Position numbers and translations under genes: made by a program | Shown: positions 17,638-26,942 of the stretch, one piece after another | Layout: every line of letters begins with the position of its first letter | Numbering within the stretch: position 1 is the first letter of the stretch | NCBI RefSeq assembly: GCF_004343585.1 | Contig: NZ_SLYW01000002.1 | Location: 1,143,999 to 1,207,998 of the forward strand | Source of the DNA: Neorhizobium sp. JUb45 | Lineage (GTDB): Bacteria; Pseudomonadota; Alphaproteobacteria; Rhizobiales; Rhizobiaceae | DNA length: 64,000 bases | Reading direction: 5' to 3' | The notes under the pieces: generated by a model | Told to the model about the DNA's origin: nothing | The model's database searches: none | The model's input: only the letters and a program-made list of their open reading frames with translations

Positions 17638-19053
17638 ATGACGAATATCGAAGACGATCGCCTTCGCCCGACCGCCGAAGAGTTTTCCGACGACATCTAT
17701 TCCGAAGACGGTTCCATTCGCTCCGATGTGCTGGCCATGGTCGGCGCGGCGATCGCGGACCGCGATGTGCTGTTCCTGCGCCAGAACGTGGCGCGGCTGC
17801 ACGAATCCGAACTCGGCGACCTTCTCGAAGCCATCCAGCCGGATCAGCGCATGGCGCTGGTGCGCCTTCTCGGCGACGATTTCGACCTGACCGCACTGAC
17901 CGAGGTGGACGAGGCGATCCGCCTCGAAATCGTCGACCAGATGCCGAATGCGCAGATTGCCGCCGCCATCGGCGATCTCGATTCGGACGATGCCGTCTAC
18001 ATTCTCGAAGACCTTGACAAGGAAGACCGCGAGGAAATTCTTGCACAGTTGCCGTTTACCGAGCGGGTGCGCCTCAGCCGCGCGCTGGATTACCCGGAAA
18101 GCTCGGCCGGTCGCCGTATGCAGACCGAATTCGTGGCGGTGCCGCCGTTCTGGACGATCGGCCAGACCATCGACTACATGCGCGACGAAGAGGATCTGCC
18201 GGAAAGTTTTACGCAGATCTTTGTCATCGATCCGACCTTCAAGCTGCTGGGCATCATCGATCTCGACCGCATCCTGCGCACCAAGCGTCAGGTGAAGATC
18301 GAAACGATCATGCGCGAGACCAATTACCCGATCCCGGCCGACATGGACCAGGAAGAGGCGGCACAGCTGTTCGAGCAATATGACCTTCTCTCCGCCGCCG
18401 TCGTGGACGACAACGGCCGTCTGGTCGGCGTGCTGACCATCGACGATATCGTCGACGTCATGCAGGAAGAGGCCGAAGAGGACATCATGCGCCTCGGCGG
18501 TGTCGGCGATGAAGAACTGTCTGACTCGGTTGCCGATACCTCGCGGTCACGCGTGCCGTGGTTGCTGGTGAACCTTGTAACGGCTTTCATGGCAGCCTCC
18601 GTCATCGGCCTTTTCGATGCCACCATCCAGCAGATCGTCGCACTCGCGGTGCTGATGCCGATCGTTGCCGGCATGGGCGGCAATGCCGCTTCTCAGACGA
18701 TGACGGTGACGGTGCGGGCGCTTGCCACCCGCGATCTCGACATTCACAATTCCTGGCGCATCATCCGCCGTGAAGCGGGTGTGGGCCTGCTCAACGGTGT
18801 ATTGTTCGGCGTGCTGATCGGCATCGTCGCCGGCGCCTGGTTTCAGGATCCCAATATCGGCGGTATCATTGCCACGGCCATGCTGATCAACATGATGGCG
18901 GCAGCGCTGGCGGGCATCATGGTGCCGCTTCTTCTCGACAAATACGGTGCCGACCCGGCGGTGGCCTCTGCGGTGTTCGTGACGACCATCACCGATATCA
19001 CCGGCTTCTTCGCATTTCTCGGCCTCGCGACATGGTGGTTTGCCATCGGCTGA
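17638..19053 (+). CDS. mgtE: Magnesium transporter MgtE
   Basis: A 471-residue Mg2+ channel/transporter. An N-terminal acidic superhelical domain (about 35-150) is rich in the AAAIGDLDSDDAVYILEDLD type of repeats. Next comes a CBS pair (about 150-280), then five membrane helices from about residue 305, with the pore-forming MPIVAGMGGNAASQTMTV motif. Cytosolic Mg2+ binding by the N and CBS domains closes the pore in characterised members. ATG 17638 has gaggg upstream. Confidence 0.94.
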   Translation: MTNIEDDRLRPTAEEFSDDIYSEDGSIRSDVLAMVGAAIADRDVLFLRQNVARLHESELGDLLEAIQPDQRMALVRLLGDDFDLTALTEVDEAIRLEIVDQMPNAQIAAAIGDLDSDDAVYILEDLDKEDREEILAQLPFTERVRLSRALDYPESSAGRRMQTEFVAVPPFWTIGQTIDYMRDEEDLPESFTQIFVIDPTFKLLGIIDLDRILRTKRQVKIETIMRETNYPIPADMDQEEAAQLFEQYDLLSAAVVDDNGRLVGVLTIDDIVDVMQEEAEEDIMRLGGVGDEELSDSVADTSRSRVPWLLVNLVTAFMAASVIGLFDATIQQIVALAVLMPIVAGMGGNAASQTMTVTVRALATRDLDIHNSWRIIRREAGVGLLNGVLFGVLIGIVAGAWFQDPNIGGIIATAMLINMMAAALAGIMVPLLLDKYGADPAVASAVFVTTITDITGFFAFLGLATWWFAIG

Positions 19054-19062
19054 GGGCGAAAA

Positions 19063-19084
19063 TTGACTTGTACGTAAAGGTCAA
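19063..19084. promoter_or_regulatory. Near-palindromic operator upstream of the MerR gene
   Basis: A 22-base near-palindrome (9 of 11 pairs) with arms TTGAC and GTCAA around a central GTAC. It starts with TTGACT, which could serve as the -35 box. It lies 32 bases before the GTG start of the MerR regulator, as expected for autoregulation. Confidence 0.6.
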
Positions 19085-19115
19085 TTAGTTTTAGCCCTCT
19101 GAAAAGGGCAAGCAC

Positions 19116-19502
19116 GTGCACAAGTATTATAGCATAACGGAACTCACCCGCGAATTCGGCGTTTCGACGCGCACCCTCCGCTTCTACGAGGACGAGGGCC
19201 TGATCCATCCCGAGCGCCGGGGCCGCACACGCCTGTTCCGCGCCGCCGATCGCCGCCTCATTCAGGAAATTTTGCGTGGCCGCCGTATCGGCTTCACCAT
19301 CGCCGAAATCCGCGAGATCGTGCAGGTCTACAAGGAGCCGCCGGGCGAGATGGGTCAGCTGAAACTGCTGATGAAGCGCCTCGACGAAAAACGCGACGAT
19401 CTGCGCCAGAAGCGCAAGGATATCGAAGAGACGCTGGTCGAACTCGACAATGTCGAGGAAGCCTGCCTGACACGTCTCGCCGAAATCGGCGTTGGCACCT
19501 GA
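19116..19502 (+). CDS. MerR family transcriptional regulator
   Basis: A 128-residue regulator. The N-terminal winged helix reads YSITELTREFGVSTRTLRFYEDEGL, followed by a long C-terminal coiled coil (MKRLDEKRDDLRQKRKDIEETLVEL) for dimerisation. The effector region is short, with one Cys (EEACLTRLAE), so it is not a classic metal sensor. The general form and the TTGAC/GTCAA operator resemble LiuR-type regulators of branched-chain or fatty-acid degradation, but no such genes are next to it. The start is GTG 19116 after gaaaaggg. Confidence 0.85.
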   Translation: MHKYYSITELTREFGVSTRTLRFYEDEGLIHPERRGRTRLFRAADRRLIQEILRGRRIGFTIAEIREIVQVYKEPPGEMGQLKLLMKRLDEKRDDLRQKRKDIEETLVELDNVEEACLTRLAEIGVGT

Positions 19503-19517
19503 TCTTTCGAAGCCCGG

Positions 19518-20507
19518 TCAGCGGGCGATCATCGAACATTCCTGCGCCAGCGATTGCACGCGCTCGTCCGTCTGCGGGTTGATCTGGCCCGTGTTCATCG
19601 GCACCAGCAGCGACTGCTGCTGAAGGCGCTCACCCGTACACGCGCAGAACCTCTGGCACATGCCGATATCCTCGCCCTGAGCAGAACAGCCGCTCTCGCA
19701 GCTGCGCGTGTAGCTCGTCATCGGGTCTGGCGCCGGTGCCGGATGGATCAGCGAAAACAGATAGACGAGGCCGATCAGCACCGGCTGATGGATCAGGTAG
19801 AAGGCAAGGCTGTGCTGCCCGGCCCGCCCGAGAACGTTCGGCTTGGTCTGGACCTTGGCCAAGTGCGTCAACCAGCCGCGGGTAACCGCCAGCTTGCCGA
19901 TGGCAATGCCGAGAAGCGGCGCTGCGAGCCAGGGGAACAGCGGCACGAAATCGTTGGAGCGCGGTGGCGTGGCGGCAAAACCAGTCCAGTTGAGAATACG
20001 CGGATTGAAGAACTCGCTGCTGAAAATGCCCGGAGAGACATAGCCGTTGATGTAACCCGCCGCTGCAATGGCGATGGCGATCAAGGCCGTGACGACGGCC
20101 GGCAGGCGCAGGAAGGCGAGACCAATCAGGCCCGACAGCGCAATATTGTGCAGGATGCCAAAATGGATCCATTCATCCGGCAGGGCGAACAGCGTGCCGA
20201 GACTGATGACGAGGGCAGCCCCCGCCACCATGCCGAATCGTTTTGCAAAGGATTGCCAGCGAATGGCCGAAAGATGCGCCAGAACGAGGCTGAAACCGGC
20301 CAGAAACAGGAAGGAACTGGCGATGCAGCGGGCATAAAGTTTCCACGCGCCCTGCGTTGCCGTTTCCGGATCGATATAACCGAAAAAGCCGAGGTCCCAG
20401 GTGAAATGGTAGGAGGCCATGGCGATCAGTGCCAGACCGCGTAGGGTGTCGATCAGAAGGATGCGCGGCCTTTTGGGCGCGCCCGAAATCGTCTCTGCAA
20501 TTGCCAC
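19518..20507 (-). CDS. DUF1624 (heparan-alpha-glucosaminide acetyltransferase-like) membrane protein
   Basis: A 329-residue multipass membrane protein. The family N-terminus ILLIDTLRGLALIAMASYHFTWDLGFF carries the conserved D-xx-RG and H residues. Several further helices follow to about residue 260. The distal ~65 residues form an unusual soluble tail with Cys270, 274, 284, 288, 290 and 324 (SCESGC, MCQRFCAC). Proposed function: transmembrane acyl transfer to a glycan, by family analogy. The acceptor is unknown. Confidence 0.8.
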   Translation of the reverse strand: MAIAETISGAPKRPRILLIDTLRGLALIAMASYHFTWDLGFFGYIDPETATQGAWKLYARCIASSFLFLAGFSLVLAHLSAIRWQSFAKRFGMVAGAALVISLGTLFALPDEWIHFGILHNIALSGLIGLAFLRLPAVVTALIAIAIAAAGYINGYVSPGIFSSEFFNPRILNWTGFAATPPRSNDFVPLFPWLAAPLLGIAIGKLAVTRGWLTHLAKVQTKPNVLGRAGQHSLAFYLIHQPVLIGLVYLFSLIHPAPAPDPMTSYTRSCESGCSAQGEDIGMCQRFCACTGERLQQQSLLVPMNTGQINPQTDERVQSLAQECSMIAR

Positions 20508-20535
20508 GAAAACTCTTTCCGGCTGGATATGTCGT

Positions 20536-21234
20536 TCAGGGCCGTTCGTCTTCCATCACCGCTAGACGCGCCTCCGAAAAATACTGGCGGCGTGTCAGGG
20601 CGACGATGACGACGATCGTCATTGCCATGAACATATAGGGCCCGGCGAACCAACCGAGATAGCCGATCGACAGAAAAAATGCGCGAAGCCCCGAATTGAA
20701 GTGGCTGGCGGCAATCGTGTTCATGCGGATCACCTGATCGGCAGCGCGTTCGGCGGCTTCGCGGTTGCCGTTGGTCTCGTGCATCATCGGCAGCGCGCCG
20801 AACAGGATCGTGCAGTAGTTGAACAACCGGTAGGACCAGCCGAACTTGAAGAAGGCATAACCGAAGATGACGGTGAGGCCGGCGACCTTCAGTTCGAACG
20901 AGGTGCGTCCGCCATAGGATGCGATGGCGAGGTCCCGGAAGACGGCTTCGACCTGATCGGTGGCGCCCAGAAGCGCGAAACAGCCGCCGATGGCCAGAAT
21001 CGATGTCGATGCGAAAAACGCGGTACCGTTCTGTAGTCCGGCAAGGATCTGCGTATCGATCATCTTCAGGTCGCGGGTCAGCGAATTGTAGATCCAGTTC
21101 CTGCGACGTGCCGCCATCACCCGGTTGAGGCTCTGGCGCGGCAGGTATTTGCCGCCGGAGCCGGCGGAGAACCAGCTGTAGAGCGCCCACAGGACGAGAA
21201 ACAGGACAAGAGCGATATAGTCGGCATTCGACAT
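20536..21234 (-). CDS. DUF599 family membrane protein
   Basis: A 232-residue inner-membrane protein of DUF599. It has a hydrophobic N-terminus (IALVLFLVLWALYSWF), the RRRNWIYNSLTRDLKMIDTQILAGLQNGTAFFAST conserved core, and further helices at about 115-135 and 185-212. The N-A-A-R type segment GNREAAERAADQVIRMNTIAASHFNSGLRAF is also conserved in the family. Function unknown. It lies 28 bases upstream of the DUF1624 gene on the same strand, probably one operon. Confidence 0.85.
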   Translation of the reverse strand: MSNADYIALVLFLVLWALYSWFSAGSGGKYLPRQSLNRVMAARRRNWIYNSLTRDLKMIDTQILAGLQNGTAFFASTSILAIGGCFALLGATDQVEAVFRDLAIASYGGRTSFELKVAGLTVIFGYAFFKFGWSYRLFNYCTILFGALPMMHETNGNREAAERAADQVIRMNTIAASHFNSGLRAFFLSIGYLGWFAGPYMFMAMTIVVIVALTRRQYFSEARLAVMEDERP

Positions 21235-21461
21235 GGGCGGAACCAGAACTGGAAAGGACCGAATTTCAACGAATTCTTCTGTAATGCTTCAGTTCGCCAT
21301 GCCCGGCAAGCGGCAAGCATGATCACGATCATCCTATCCACATTGCGCGGGCGTAATTTTGTTCCTATGTCGCTGCGACAAAACCCGATGTCGGGCGATC
21401 GCCGTGACGTGTCTTTCGTCAAGCGTAGCCTGACCTCATCATTCTCGCGATATGGATAGCC

Positions 21462-22859
21462 ATGTTTCTCTCCGTCTTCGACGTCTTCAAGATCGGCATC
21501 GGCCCTTCGAGTTCCCACACGATGGGACCGATGTCGGCCGCCAACCGCTTTCTCGACCTGATCCTGTCGGATGACTGGCCAAGGCCCGCAGGCGCGCATG
21601 TGGCGGCCCTGAAGGTCAGCCTGCACGGATCGCTCGCCTTTACCGGCATCGGCCATGGCACGGGCAGGGCAGTTGTGCTCGGCCTGATGGGCGAGGCGCC
21701 GCAGAGCGTCGATCCAGACAAGATGGATGCGATCATCGCCAAGGTGGAGCGTACCGGCCGTGTCACACCGCCCGGCCATCCGGCTTATGATTTTCAGCCG
21801 AAGACGGACCTGATCTACGACAAGAAGGTGCCGCTGCCAGGCCACGCCAACGGCATGGCTTTCGAGGCGCTCGACAAGGATGGTCGTCTGCTTCTGAAGC
21901 GCATCTATTATTCGATCGGCGGCGGTTTCGTGGTGACCGATACCGAGCTGGAAGCCATGCGCGGCCACAAGAAGGTCAGTTCCGACCGTGTGCCCTATCC
22001 CTTCGCCTCGGCCAGGGAGATGCTGGAGATGGCACGTGGCGCGGGCCTCAGCATCGCCGCCATGAAACGTGCCAATGAAGAAACCAAGATGAGCCACACC
22101 GAGCTCGACGAAGGGCTCGACCGTATCTGGGATGCGATGAGCCGCTGTATCGATCGCGGCCTGCAGGTGGACGGCATCATGCCCGGCGGCCTGAAGGTCA
22201 AGCGCCGCGCCCGCGCCATCCACGAGAAGCTGGAGGCCGAATGGCGCTCCAACCGGCTGAACCCGCTGCTCGCCAATGACTGGCTGTCGGTCTACGCCAT
22301 GGCCGTGAACGAGGAAAATGCCGGCGGTGGCCGCGTCGTTACCGCCCCGACCAACGGCGCTGCCGGCGTCATTCCGGCGACGGTGCGTTATTTCCTGCAT
22401 TTCCACGAGGATGCGACGCGCGAGGATGTTCATACCTTCCTGCTGACGGCAGCGGCTGTCGGTGGCATCATCAAGCACAATGCCTCGATTTCCGGCGCCG
22501 AGGTCGGCTGTCAGGGCGAGGTGGGGTCGGCGGCCGCGATGGCGGCGGCGGGCCTTGCCGCGGTGATGGATGGCTCGCCCGAGCAGATCGAGAATGCCGC
22601 CGAAATCGCGCTGGAACACCATCTCGGCATGACCTGCGATCCGATCGCCGGTCTCGTGCAGGTGCCGTGCATCGAGCGCAACGCGCTGGGAGCGGTCAAG
22701 GCGGTCACTGCTGCATCGCTGGCGATCAAGGGTGACGGCACGCATTTCGTGCCGCTCGATGCCTGTATCGAAACCATGCGCCAGACCGGCAACGACATGA
22801 GCGAAAAATACAAGGAAACCTCGACCGGCGGCCTCGCCGTCAACGTCGTGGAATGTTGA
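21462..22859 (+). CDS. sdaA: L-serine ammonia-lyase, iron-sulfur type
   Basis: A 465-residue single-chain L-serine dehydratase that converts serine to pyruvate and ammonia with a [4Fe-4S] cluster. The N-terminal domain has the [15 protein letters not shown] signature. The C-terminal domain carries the cluster cysteines in [14 protein letters not shown] and [18 protein letters not shown]. Normal length. Free-standing unit; DUF1489 follows on the same strand. Confidence 0.95.
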   Translation: MFLSVFDVFKIGIGPSSSHTMGPMSAANRFLDLILSDDWPRPAGAHVAALKVSLHGSLAFTGIGHGTGRAVVLGLMGEAPQSVDPDKMDAIIAKVERTGRVTPPGHPAYDFQPKTDLIYDKKVPLPGHANGMAFEALDKDGRLLLKRIYYSIGGGFVVTDTELEAMRGHKKVSSDRVPYPFASAREMLEMARGAGLSIAAMKRANEETKMSHTELDEGLDRIWDAMSRCIDRGLQVDGIMPGGLKVKRRARAIHEKLEAEWRSNRLNPLLANDWLSVYAMAVNEENAGGGRVVTAPTNGAAGVIPATVRYFLHFHEDATREDVHTFLLTAAAVGGIIKHNASISGAEVGCQGEVGSAAAMAAAGLAAVMDGSPEQIENAAEIALEHHLGMTCDPIAGLVQVPCIERNALGAVKAVTAASLAIKGDGTHFVPLDACIETMRQTGNDMSEKYKETSTGGLAVNVVEC

Positions 22860-22944
22860 TCGCCAATAGCGGGCCTGTGGATGCAGGCCAGCCATGCCGC
22901 GCCCTTGGCTTGACGTGGCGCACTTATGGGTCTTGAAGCAGGGC

Positions 22945-23382
22945 ATGGCACTCAATCTCGTCAAACTCTGCGTCGGCGCCGATTCCATTCAGGATCTGAG
23001 GGATTGGGTAGCCGAGCGCGCCTTGAGCGCAATCGCTGCCGGCCTTGAGCCGCATTCGGTGCATACCACCCGCATGGTTCCCAAGCGCGTCGATGAACTG
23101 CTGGCCGAAGGATCGCTCTATTGGGTGATCAAGGGGCAGGTTATGGCGCGCCAGAAACTGCTCGGCATCGAGACATTTACCGGCGGTGATGGCATCGGTC
23201 GCTGTCATCTCGTTCTTGGGCCGGAAGTGATCGAAACCTTGCCGCAGCCACGGCGCCCGTTCCAGGGCTGGCGTTATCTGACGCCGGAAGATGCGCCGGC
23301 CGATCTCGGCAGCCTTGGCGAAGATGTTATGGCGCTGCCGGAAGATCTGCGGCGGGAACTCGCCGAACTCGGCCTTCTCTGA
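22945..23382 (+). CDS. DUF1489 family protein
   Basis: A 145-residue soluble protein of the alphaproteobacterial DUF1489 family. Family-typical pieces are MALNLVKLCVGADSIQDLRDW at the N-terminus, HTTRMVPKRVDELL, GSLYWVIKGQVMARQKLL and QGWRYLTPEDAP. ATG 22945 matches the usual family start; the frame continues upstream but without similarity. Function unknown. Confidence 0.85.
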   Translation: MALNLVKLCVGADSIQDLRDWVAERALSAIAAGLEPHSVHTTRMVPKRVDELLAEGSLYWVIKGQVMARQKLLGIETFTGGDGIGRCHLVLGPEVIETLPQPRRPFQGWRYLTPEDAPADLGSLGEDVMALPEDLRRELAELGLL

Positions 23383-23386
23383 AACG

Positions 23387-23412
23387 AAAAAAGCGCACCG
23401 TCAGGCGCGCTT
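23387..23412 (-). terminator. Terminator of the 23.4 kb small gene
   Basis: Short stem aagcgc/gcgctt with a 10-base loop. Reading leftward it is followed by a run of T (complement of aaaaaa at 23387-23392). Confidence 0.6.
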
Positions 23413-23431
23413 CAATGGCAATCGGCTCTGC

Positions 23432-23701
23432 TCAGCGCAGGCGGATATGGATCGGTGCCCGGCCGGAATGGCTGCCGATATGCAGGTGAATGCTGGCCTC
23501 CGGCTGCGTGTATCGCCATGCGCGCGCGGCATGCGTCAGAAGCAGGCCGACGAGATCACGCGTCTTTTCTCGCGGCCGGTTCATGCCGAGACCGGCGATC
23601 CGCATCGCGGCCTCGTGGAGCGGATGCAACGAAGGGCCGCGGGCATTGCCTTTCAACGTCGTCGGAAATTCACGTTCGATGTTGTTTTCGTTCACTGCCA
23701 T
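23432..23701 (-). CDS. Conserved-type hypothetical protein
   Basis: An 89-residue basic protein of unknown function, with no membrane segment or known motif. The N-terminal half (EFPTTLKGNARGPSLHPLHEAAMRIAGLGMNRPREKTRDLVGLL) is helical. The C-terminal part is His-rich (SIHLHIGSHSG, PIHIRL), which might bind metal. ATG 23701 has gagg at 7-base spacing, and a terminator follows, which supports a real gene. Confidence 0.6.
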   Translation of the reverse strand: MAVNENNIEREFPTTLKGNARGPSLHPLHEAAMRIAGLGMNRPREKTRDLVGLLLTHAARAWRYTQPEASIHLHIGSHSGRAPIHIRLR

Positions 23702-23808
23702 GTTTGACCTCGTACGCATTACAATTCGAGGGCTGAAACGGCGCCGGGAATAACTCTGCCCCGGCTGCTGCCGCCGGACATGCCGACGGCAGTGTTAAGC
23801 CAATGAGA

Positions 23809-25290
23809 TTACTGGAGCGATGCCCAGCACTTGATGCCCTTTTTCTTCAGGGCGTTGCAGGCGTTGACCGCCGTCTTCTGGTCGTCGAAACCGCCGAAGC
23901 GGGCACGGTAGAGCTGGCTGCCATTGGTGCTGACGGCAACCGTGAACGGCTTTGCACCGCGCAATGCGCTGCCGCCCTTGTCCTGGGCGCTGGAAAGCAG
24001 TTCCATTGCCATGTCCTTGTTCGGCGAGACGCCGATCTGCACAACCCAGCCGGCAATCTGCTGGGCCGAGGATGCCTGTCGATCGGAGCGAGTCGAAGCG
24101 GTCGTGACCGCATCGGTCACGGTCGCGACCTTCTGTTCCGATGTCGGTTCCTTCAGGTAGCCGGCAGCGGGTGCGAGACCGCGCGGAGGTACCGGAGCGT
24201 TGCTGGCGATTGCCGACGAAACGGCCTCACGAGCGGCCTGCGATTTCGGCTCTGCTGCATAGGCGGATGCGCCTGGAACCTTCTGGTCGTAACGGGCGCC
24301 CGGCAGCGGGCCGGCATTCGGCAGGTCCATGGAGGCCAGCTGGCGAACGTCGACCGAAGGCGTGCTCGGCTTCGGCGCATCGACGACCGGAAGCGACGGT
24401 GCGGGTGCGGTCTGGGCGATCAGGTTGCTGTTACCGCCACGCGAAGCCTGCGGCAGATAGGTGGCGACCAGCTTGCGCATCTGCGCATCGCGGGCGGCAC
24501 TGCCCTTGGCGCCGAGAATGACGGCAACGATCGAGCGGCCATCGAGCTGTGCGGAGGTGGCAAGGTTGCTGCCTGCCGCCTGCGTATAACCGGTCTTGAT
24601 ACCGTCAACGCCCTTCACATTGCCGACGAGGCGGTTGTGATTGCCGATGACCTGACGTCCGAATGTGAAGCTGCGGGTGTTGAAGTAGCCGTAATACTGC
24701 GGAAAGTGCTGGCGCAGCGCGATGCCGAGGCGGGCCTGATCGCGCGCCGTCGTCATCTGCGCGGTGTTCGGCAGGCCGTGGGCGTTGCGATAGGTGGTGC
24801 GCGTCATGCCGAGCGCACGTGCCTTGTTGGTCATCATCTGCCCGAAACGTGTTTCCGAGCCACCCAGGAATTCACCCATGGCCGTGGACATGTCGTTGGC
24901 GGAGCGCGTGACCAGCGACAGGATGGCCTGTTCGACACTGACCGAACCGCCGGCGCGAACGCCGAGTTTCGACGGCGGCTCCTTGGCGGCATTGGCAGAC
25001 ACCGTGACGCGGTCACTCAGGGAAATCTTGCCCGATTCCAGTGCTTCGAACGTGAGATAAAGCGTCATCATCTTGGTGAGCGACGCAGGGTAACGAAGGC
25101 CGTCGGCATCTTCGTTGTAAAGAACCTTGCCGGTCTTGGCGTCGACGACGATGCCGGCGTATTTTGCAGCAAGAGCGGGACTGACGAAAATCGTCGACGC
25201 TACGATCGCCGCTACGAACCGACCGGCAACCCGAGCGGTTTTAGATGCGCCATCCTTGGGGAGAGATGAACTAAAGAGGGTTTTCAACAC
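23809..25290 (-). CDS. D-alanyl-D-alanine carboxypeptidase with SPOR domain
   Basis: A ~493-residue penicillin-binding protein of the PBP5/6 (DacA) type that trims peptidoglycan stem peptides in the periplasm. A signal peptide ends at PALAA (about residue 42). The catalytic motifs are SLTK (Ser70, Lys73), SAN (130-132) and KTG (232-234). A Pro/Ser-rich linker (~270-415) leads to a C-terminal SPOR domain (WVVQIGVSPNKDMA ... NGSQLYRARFGGFDD) that binds denuded glycan at division sites. The start codon is unsettled: GTG 25290 or TTG 25287, without a clear ribosome-binding site. Confidence 0.9.
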   Translation of the reverse strand: MLKTLFSSSLPKDGASKTARVAGRFVAAIVASTIFVSPALAAKYAGIVVDAKTGKVLYNEDADGLRYPASLTKMMTLYLTFEALESGKISLSDRVTVSANAAKEPPSKLGVRAGGSVSVEQAILSLVTRSANDMSTAMGEFLGGSETRFGQMMTNKARALGMTRTTYRNAHGLPNTAQMTTARDQARLGIALRQHFPQYYGYFNTRSFTFGRQVIGNHNRLVGNVKGVDGIKTGYTQAAGSNLATSAQLDGRSIVAVILGAKGSAARDAQMRKLVATYLPQASRGGNSNLIAQTAPAPSLPVVDAPKPSTPSVDVRQLASMDLPNAGPLPGARYDQKVPGASAYAAEPKSQAAREAVSSAIASNAPVPPRGLAPAAGYLKEPTSEQKVATVTDAVTTASTRSDRQASSAQQIAGWVVQIGVSPNKDMAMELLSSAQDKGGSALRGAKPFTVAVSTNGSQLYRARFGGFDDQKTAVNACNALKKKGIKCWASLQ

Positions 25291-25434
25291 GCCTGCACTC
25301 GCTACTTGCAACTCGATTTCAATAGGTCCGGTCGCGCCCCCGCAGCGTGCCGTTGGGGGCACTTTAGGTCAGCAGCGTTACCAACTCGTTTATGATGAAG
25401 CTGTGGTTGCGACGTTCGATCGAATTTTAGCGGT

Positions 25435-26202
25435 TTATTGGGGTGTTTTTCGTGTCGCGACGCGCTCTTTCACAAAGCGGGCAATCGCGGCATCAATATG
25501 GACCCAGTCGCGCAAAAGTGTCGGCGAGAATCGGTAAAGCACGGTCAGGTCCTGGCCAGCGCGAATGTCTCTCTGGCAACTGGCGCTGTTGGTCGCAACG
25601 GGGGAAGTCTGTTGGCCGGTCTGTCGTTCGGGGCCTTTGTCGCGCGGCATGAGGCAGCGGACGGCATAGGCATCACCGGTGGAAGTCGGCGCTGTCAGGA
25701 TGACTTCGTCGCCATAACCGCTATCGGCACGCAGATGGTGCGCAGTGAGCCCATAAGGTCCCGGAATAGCGTCGCCGTCGAACAGTCGTGAATAGATCGG
25801 TTCGAGCCGGCCGGACATGTCGCGCGACATCGTGCTCTGTGACAGTTGCAGGAAGATGAGGCCATCGGCGCTGCCCGAATCGTCAAAACGTCGCTTCTGG
25901 GCGACGCTGTAGCCCTGCATTTCGGGCCATGTGAGGTAAAGATCGATCCTTTCGCTGTCGCCTGCATGGCGCTGTTCGCTGAAGCGGATGGTGTTGGCCG
26001 GCAGGCGCAGTTCATCCTGACCGATTCTGACCCTGATCTCCTCACGGCTGTCGGTATGGCTGCCGAGCGCAAGCTTCGGGCCGATCCAACTGCCGCCGAG
26101 ATTGACGGCGAAGGTCGCCGCGGCCATCAGGGCGAGGGCAAGGGTGATACCCAGCGCCATGCGATTGCTGATCAGCGGTTCCTGAAAATTGTCCTGCGCC
26201 AT
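25435..26202 (-). CDS. Single-pass membrane protein, unknown function
   Basis: A 255-residue protein with one N-terminal membrane anchor (about residues 15-36, MALGITLALALMAAATFAV) and a ~215-residue domain expected in the periplasm. Notable segments are REEIRVRIGQDELRLPANTIRF, IDLYLTWPEMQGY and a late C-terminal TVLYRFSPTLLRDWVHID. Two Cys (AVRCLMPRD, SASCQRD) could pair. I do not recognise the family. It lies between the carboxypeptidase and the BTLCP protease, all on the minus strand. Confidence 0.75.
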   Translation of the reverse strand: MAQDNFQEPLISNRMALGITLALALMAAATFAVNLGGSWIGPKLALGSHTDSREEIRVRIGQDELRLPANTIRFSEQRHAGDSERIDLYLTWPEMQGYSVAQKRRFDDSGSADGLIFLQLSQSTMSRDMSGRLEPIYSRLFDGDAIPGPYGLTAHHLRADSGYGDEVILTAPTSTGDAYAVRCLMPRDKGPERQTGQQTSPVATNSASCQRDIRAGQDLTVLYRFSPTLLRDWVHIDAAIARFVKERVATRKTPQ

Positions 26203-26273
26203 GATGACCTGCCTGCTTTCGACGAGCCATGGCATATGAGGCTTGCGCGGGGCGGGGCCGGCTGGCGAAAACG

Positions 26274-26307
26274 AAAAAGTCCGGCGCCACGTTTCCGTGG
26301 GCCGGAC
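26274..26307 (-). terminator. Terminator of the BTLCP protease gene
   Basis: Stem gtccggc/gccggac extended by ccacg/cgtgg inside. Reading leftward it is followed by five T. Confidence 0.85.
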
Positions 26308-26333
26308 AAGTCTTCAGTGAGATAGAAAAACTG

Positions 26334-26942
26334 TTACTGGCTGACGCTGCCGACAGCGATGGCGCGGCCATCCTGCAACTTGACCCAGCGGCCCGGATCG
26401 TCGTTCGACTGGCGCTTCAGGTAAGTGTATTCGGTGTCGGCCCAGAGCATGACCTTGTTGCGCATGTTGTCGAGAATGAAGTCGCCGCGATCGGTGCGGA
26501 CGGTCAGCACGGCATGGCCTTCGCCATTCGGCTGCAGCACGACGGTGATCAGCAGCGCCGAGGCATCAAAACCCTTCTGCATGAGCATCTTGCGCTTCAG
26601 CAGAACGAAATCCTCGCAGTCGCCGACAGTCTTCGGGTAGGCCCACTTTTCCTCGACGCCGTAGATTTCCTGGTCAGTCATCGGCTGGATGGCGGTGTTG
26701 ACGGTGTAGTTGACGTCGAGCAGCGTGCGCCACTTGTCTTCGGTGAGCGCAACCGGGCCGCGGTCGCCATTGGTGCGGACGCATTCGCTGCGATAGGCCT
26801 TGCAGAATTCGTAATGGCCGATCGGCGGGTTTGCCTGACCGATGATCTTCATGTCTCCGCTGACGGCAAATGCGGACTGCGTCTGGAAGAGGGCGATGAA
26901 GGTGGCGATAGCGGTGATCACCAGGGCTGTGCTTTTCGTCAT
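26334..26942 (-). CDS. Bacterial transglutaminase-like cysteine protease (BTLCP, DUF920)
   Basis: A 202-residue exported papain-fold protease of the LapG-related family. A signal peptide ends at SAFA (residue 26). The triad is Cys109 (VGDCEDF), His143 (GEGHAVL) and Asp158 (LDNM). Family members cleave surface adhesins in Pseudomonas (LapG), under c-di-GMP control; no adhesin or LapD is visible nearby. A tandem-PilZ gene lies upstream across a 460-base gap. Confidence 0.88.
   Translation of the reverse strand: MTKSTALVITAIATFIALFQTQSAFAVSGDMKIIGQANPPIGHYEFCKAYRSECVRTNGDRGPVALTEDKWRTLLDVNYTVNTAIQPMTDQEIYGVEEKWAYPKTVGDCEDFVLLKRKMLMQKGFDASALLITVVLQPNGEGHAVLTVRTDRGDFILDNMRNKVMLWADTEYTYLKRQSNDDPGRWVKLQDGRAIAVGSVSQ

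Noticed and set aside
21117..22988. 623-codon minus-strand frame opposite sdaA
   Set aside because: Antisense to the intact L-serine dehydratase; also runs into the DUF599 gene in a wrong frame.
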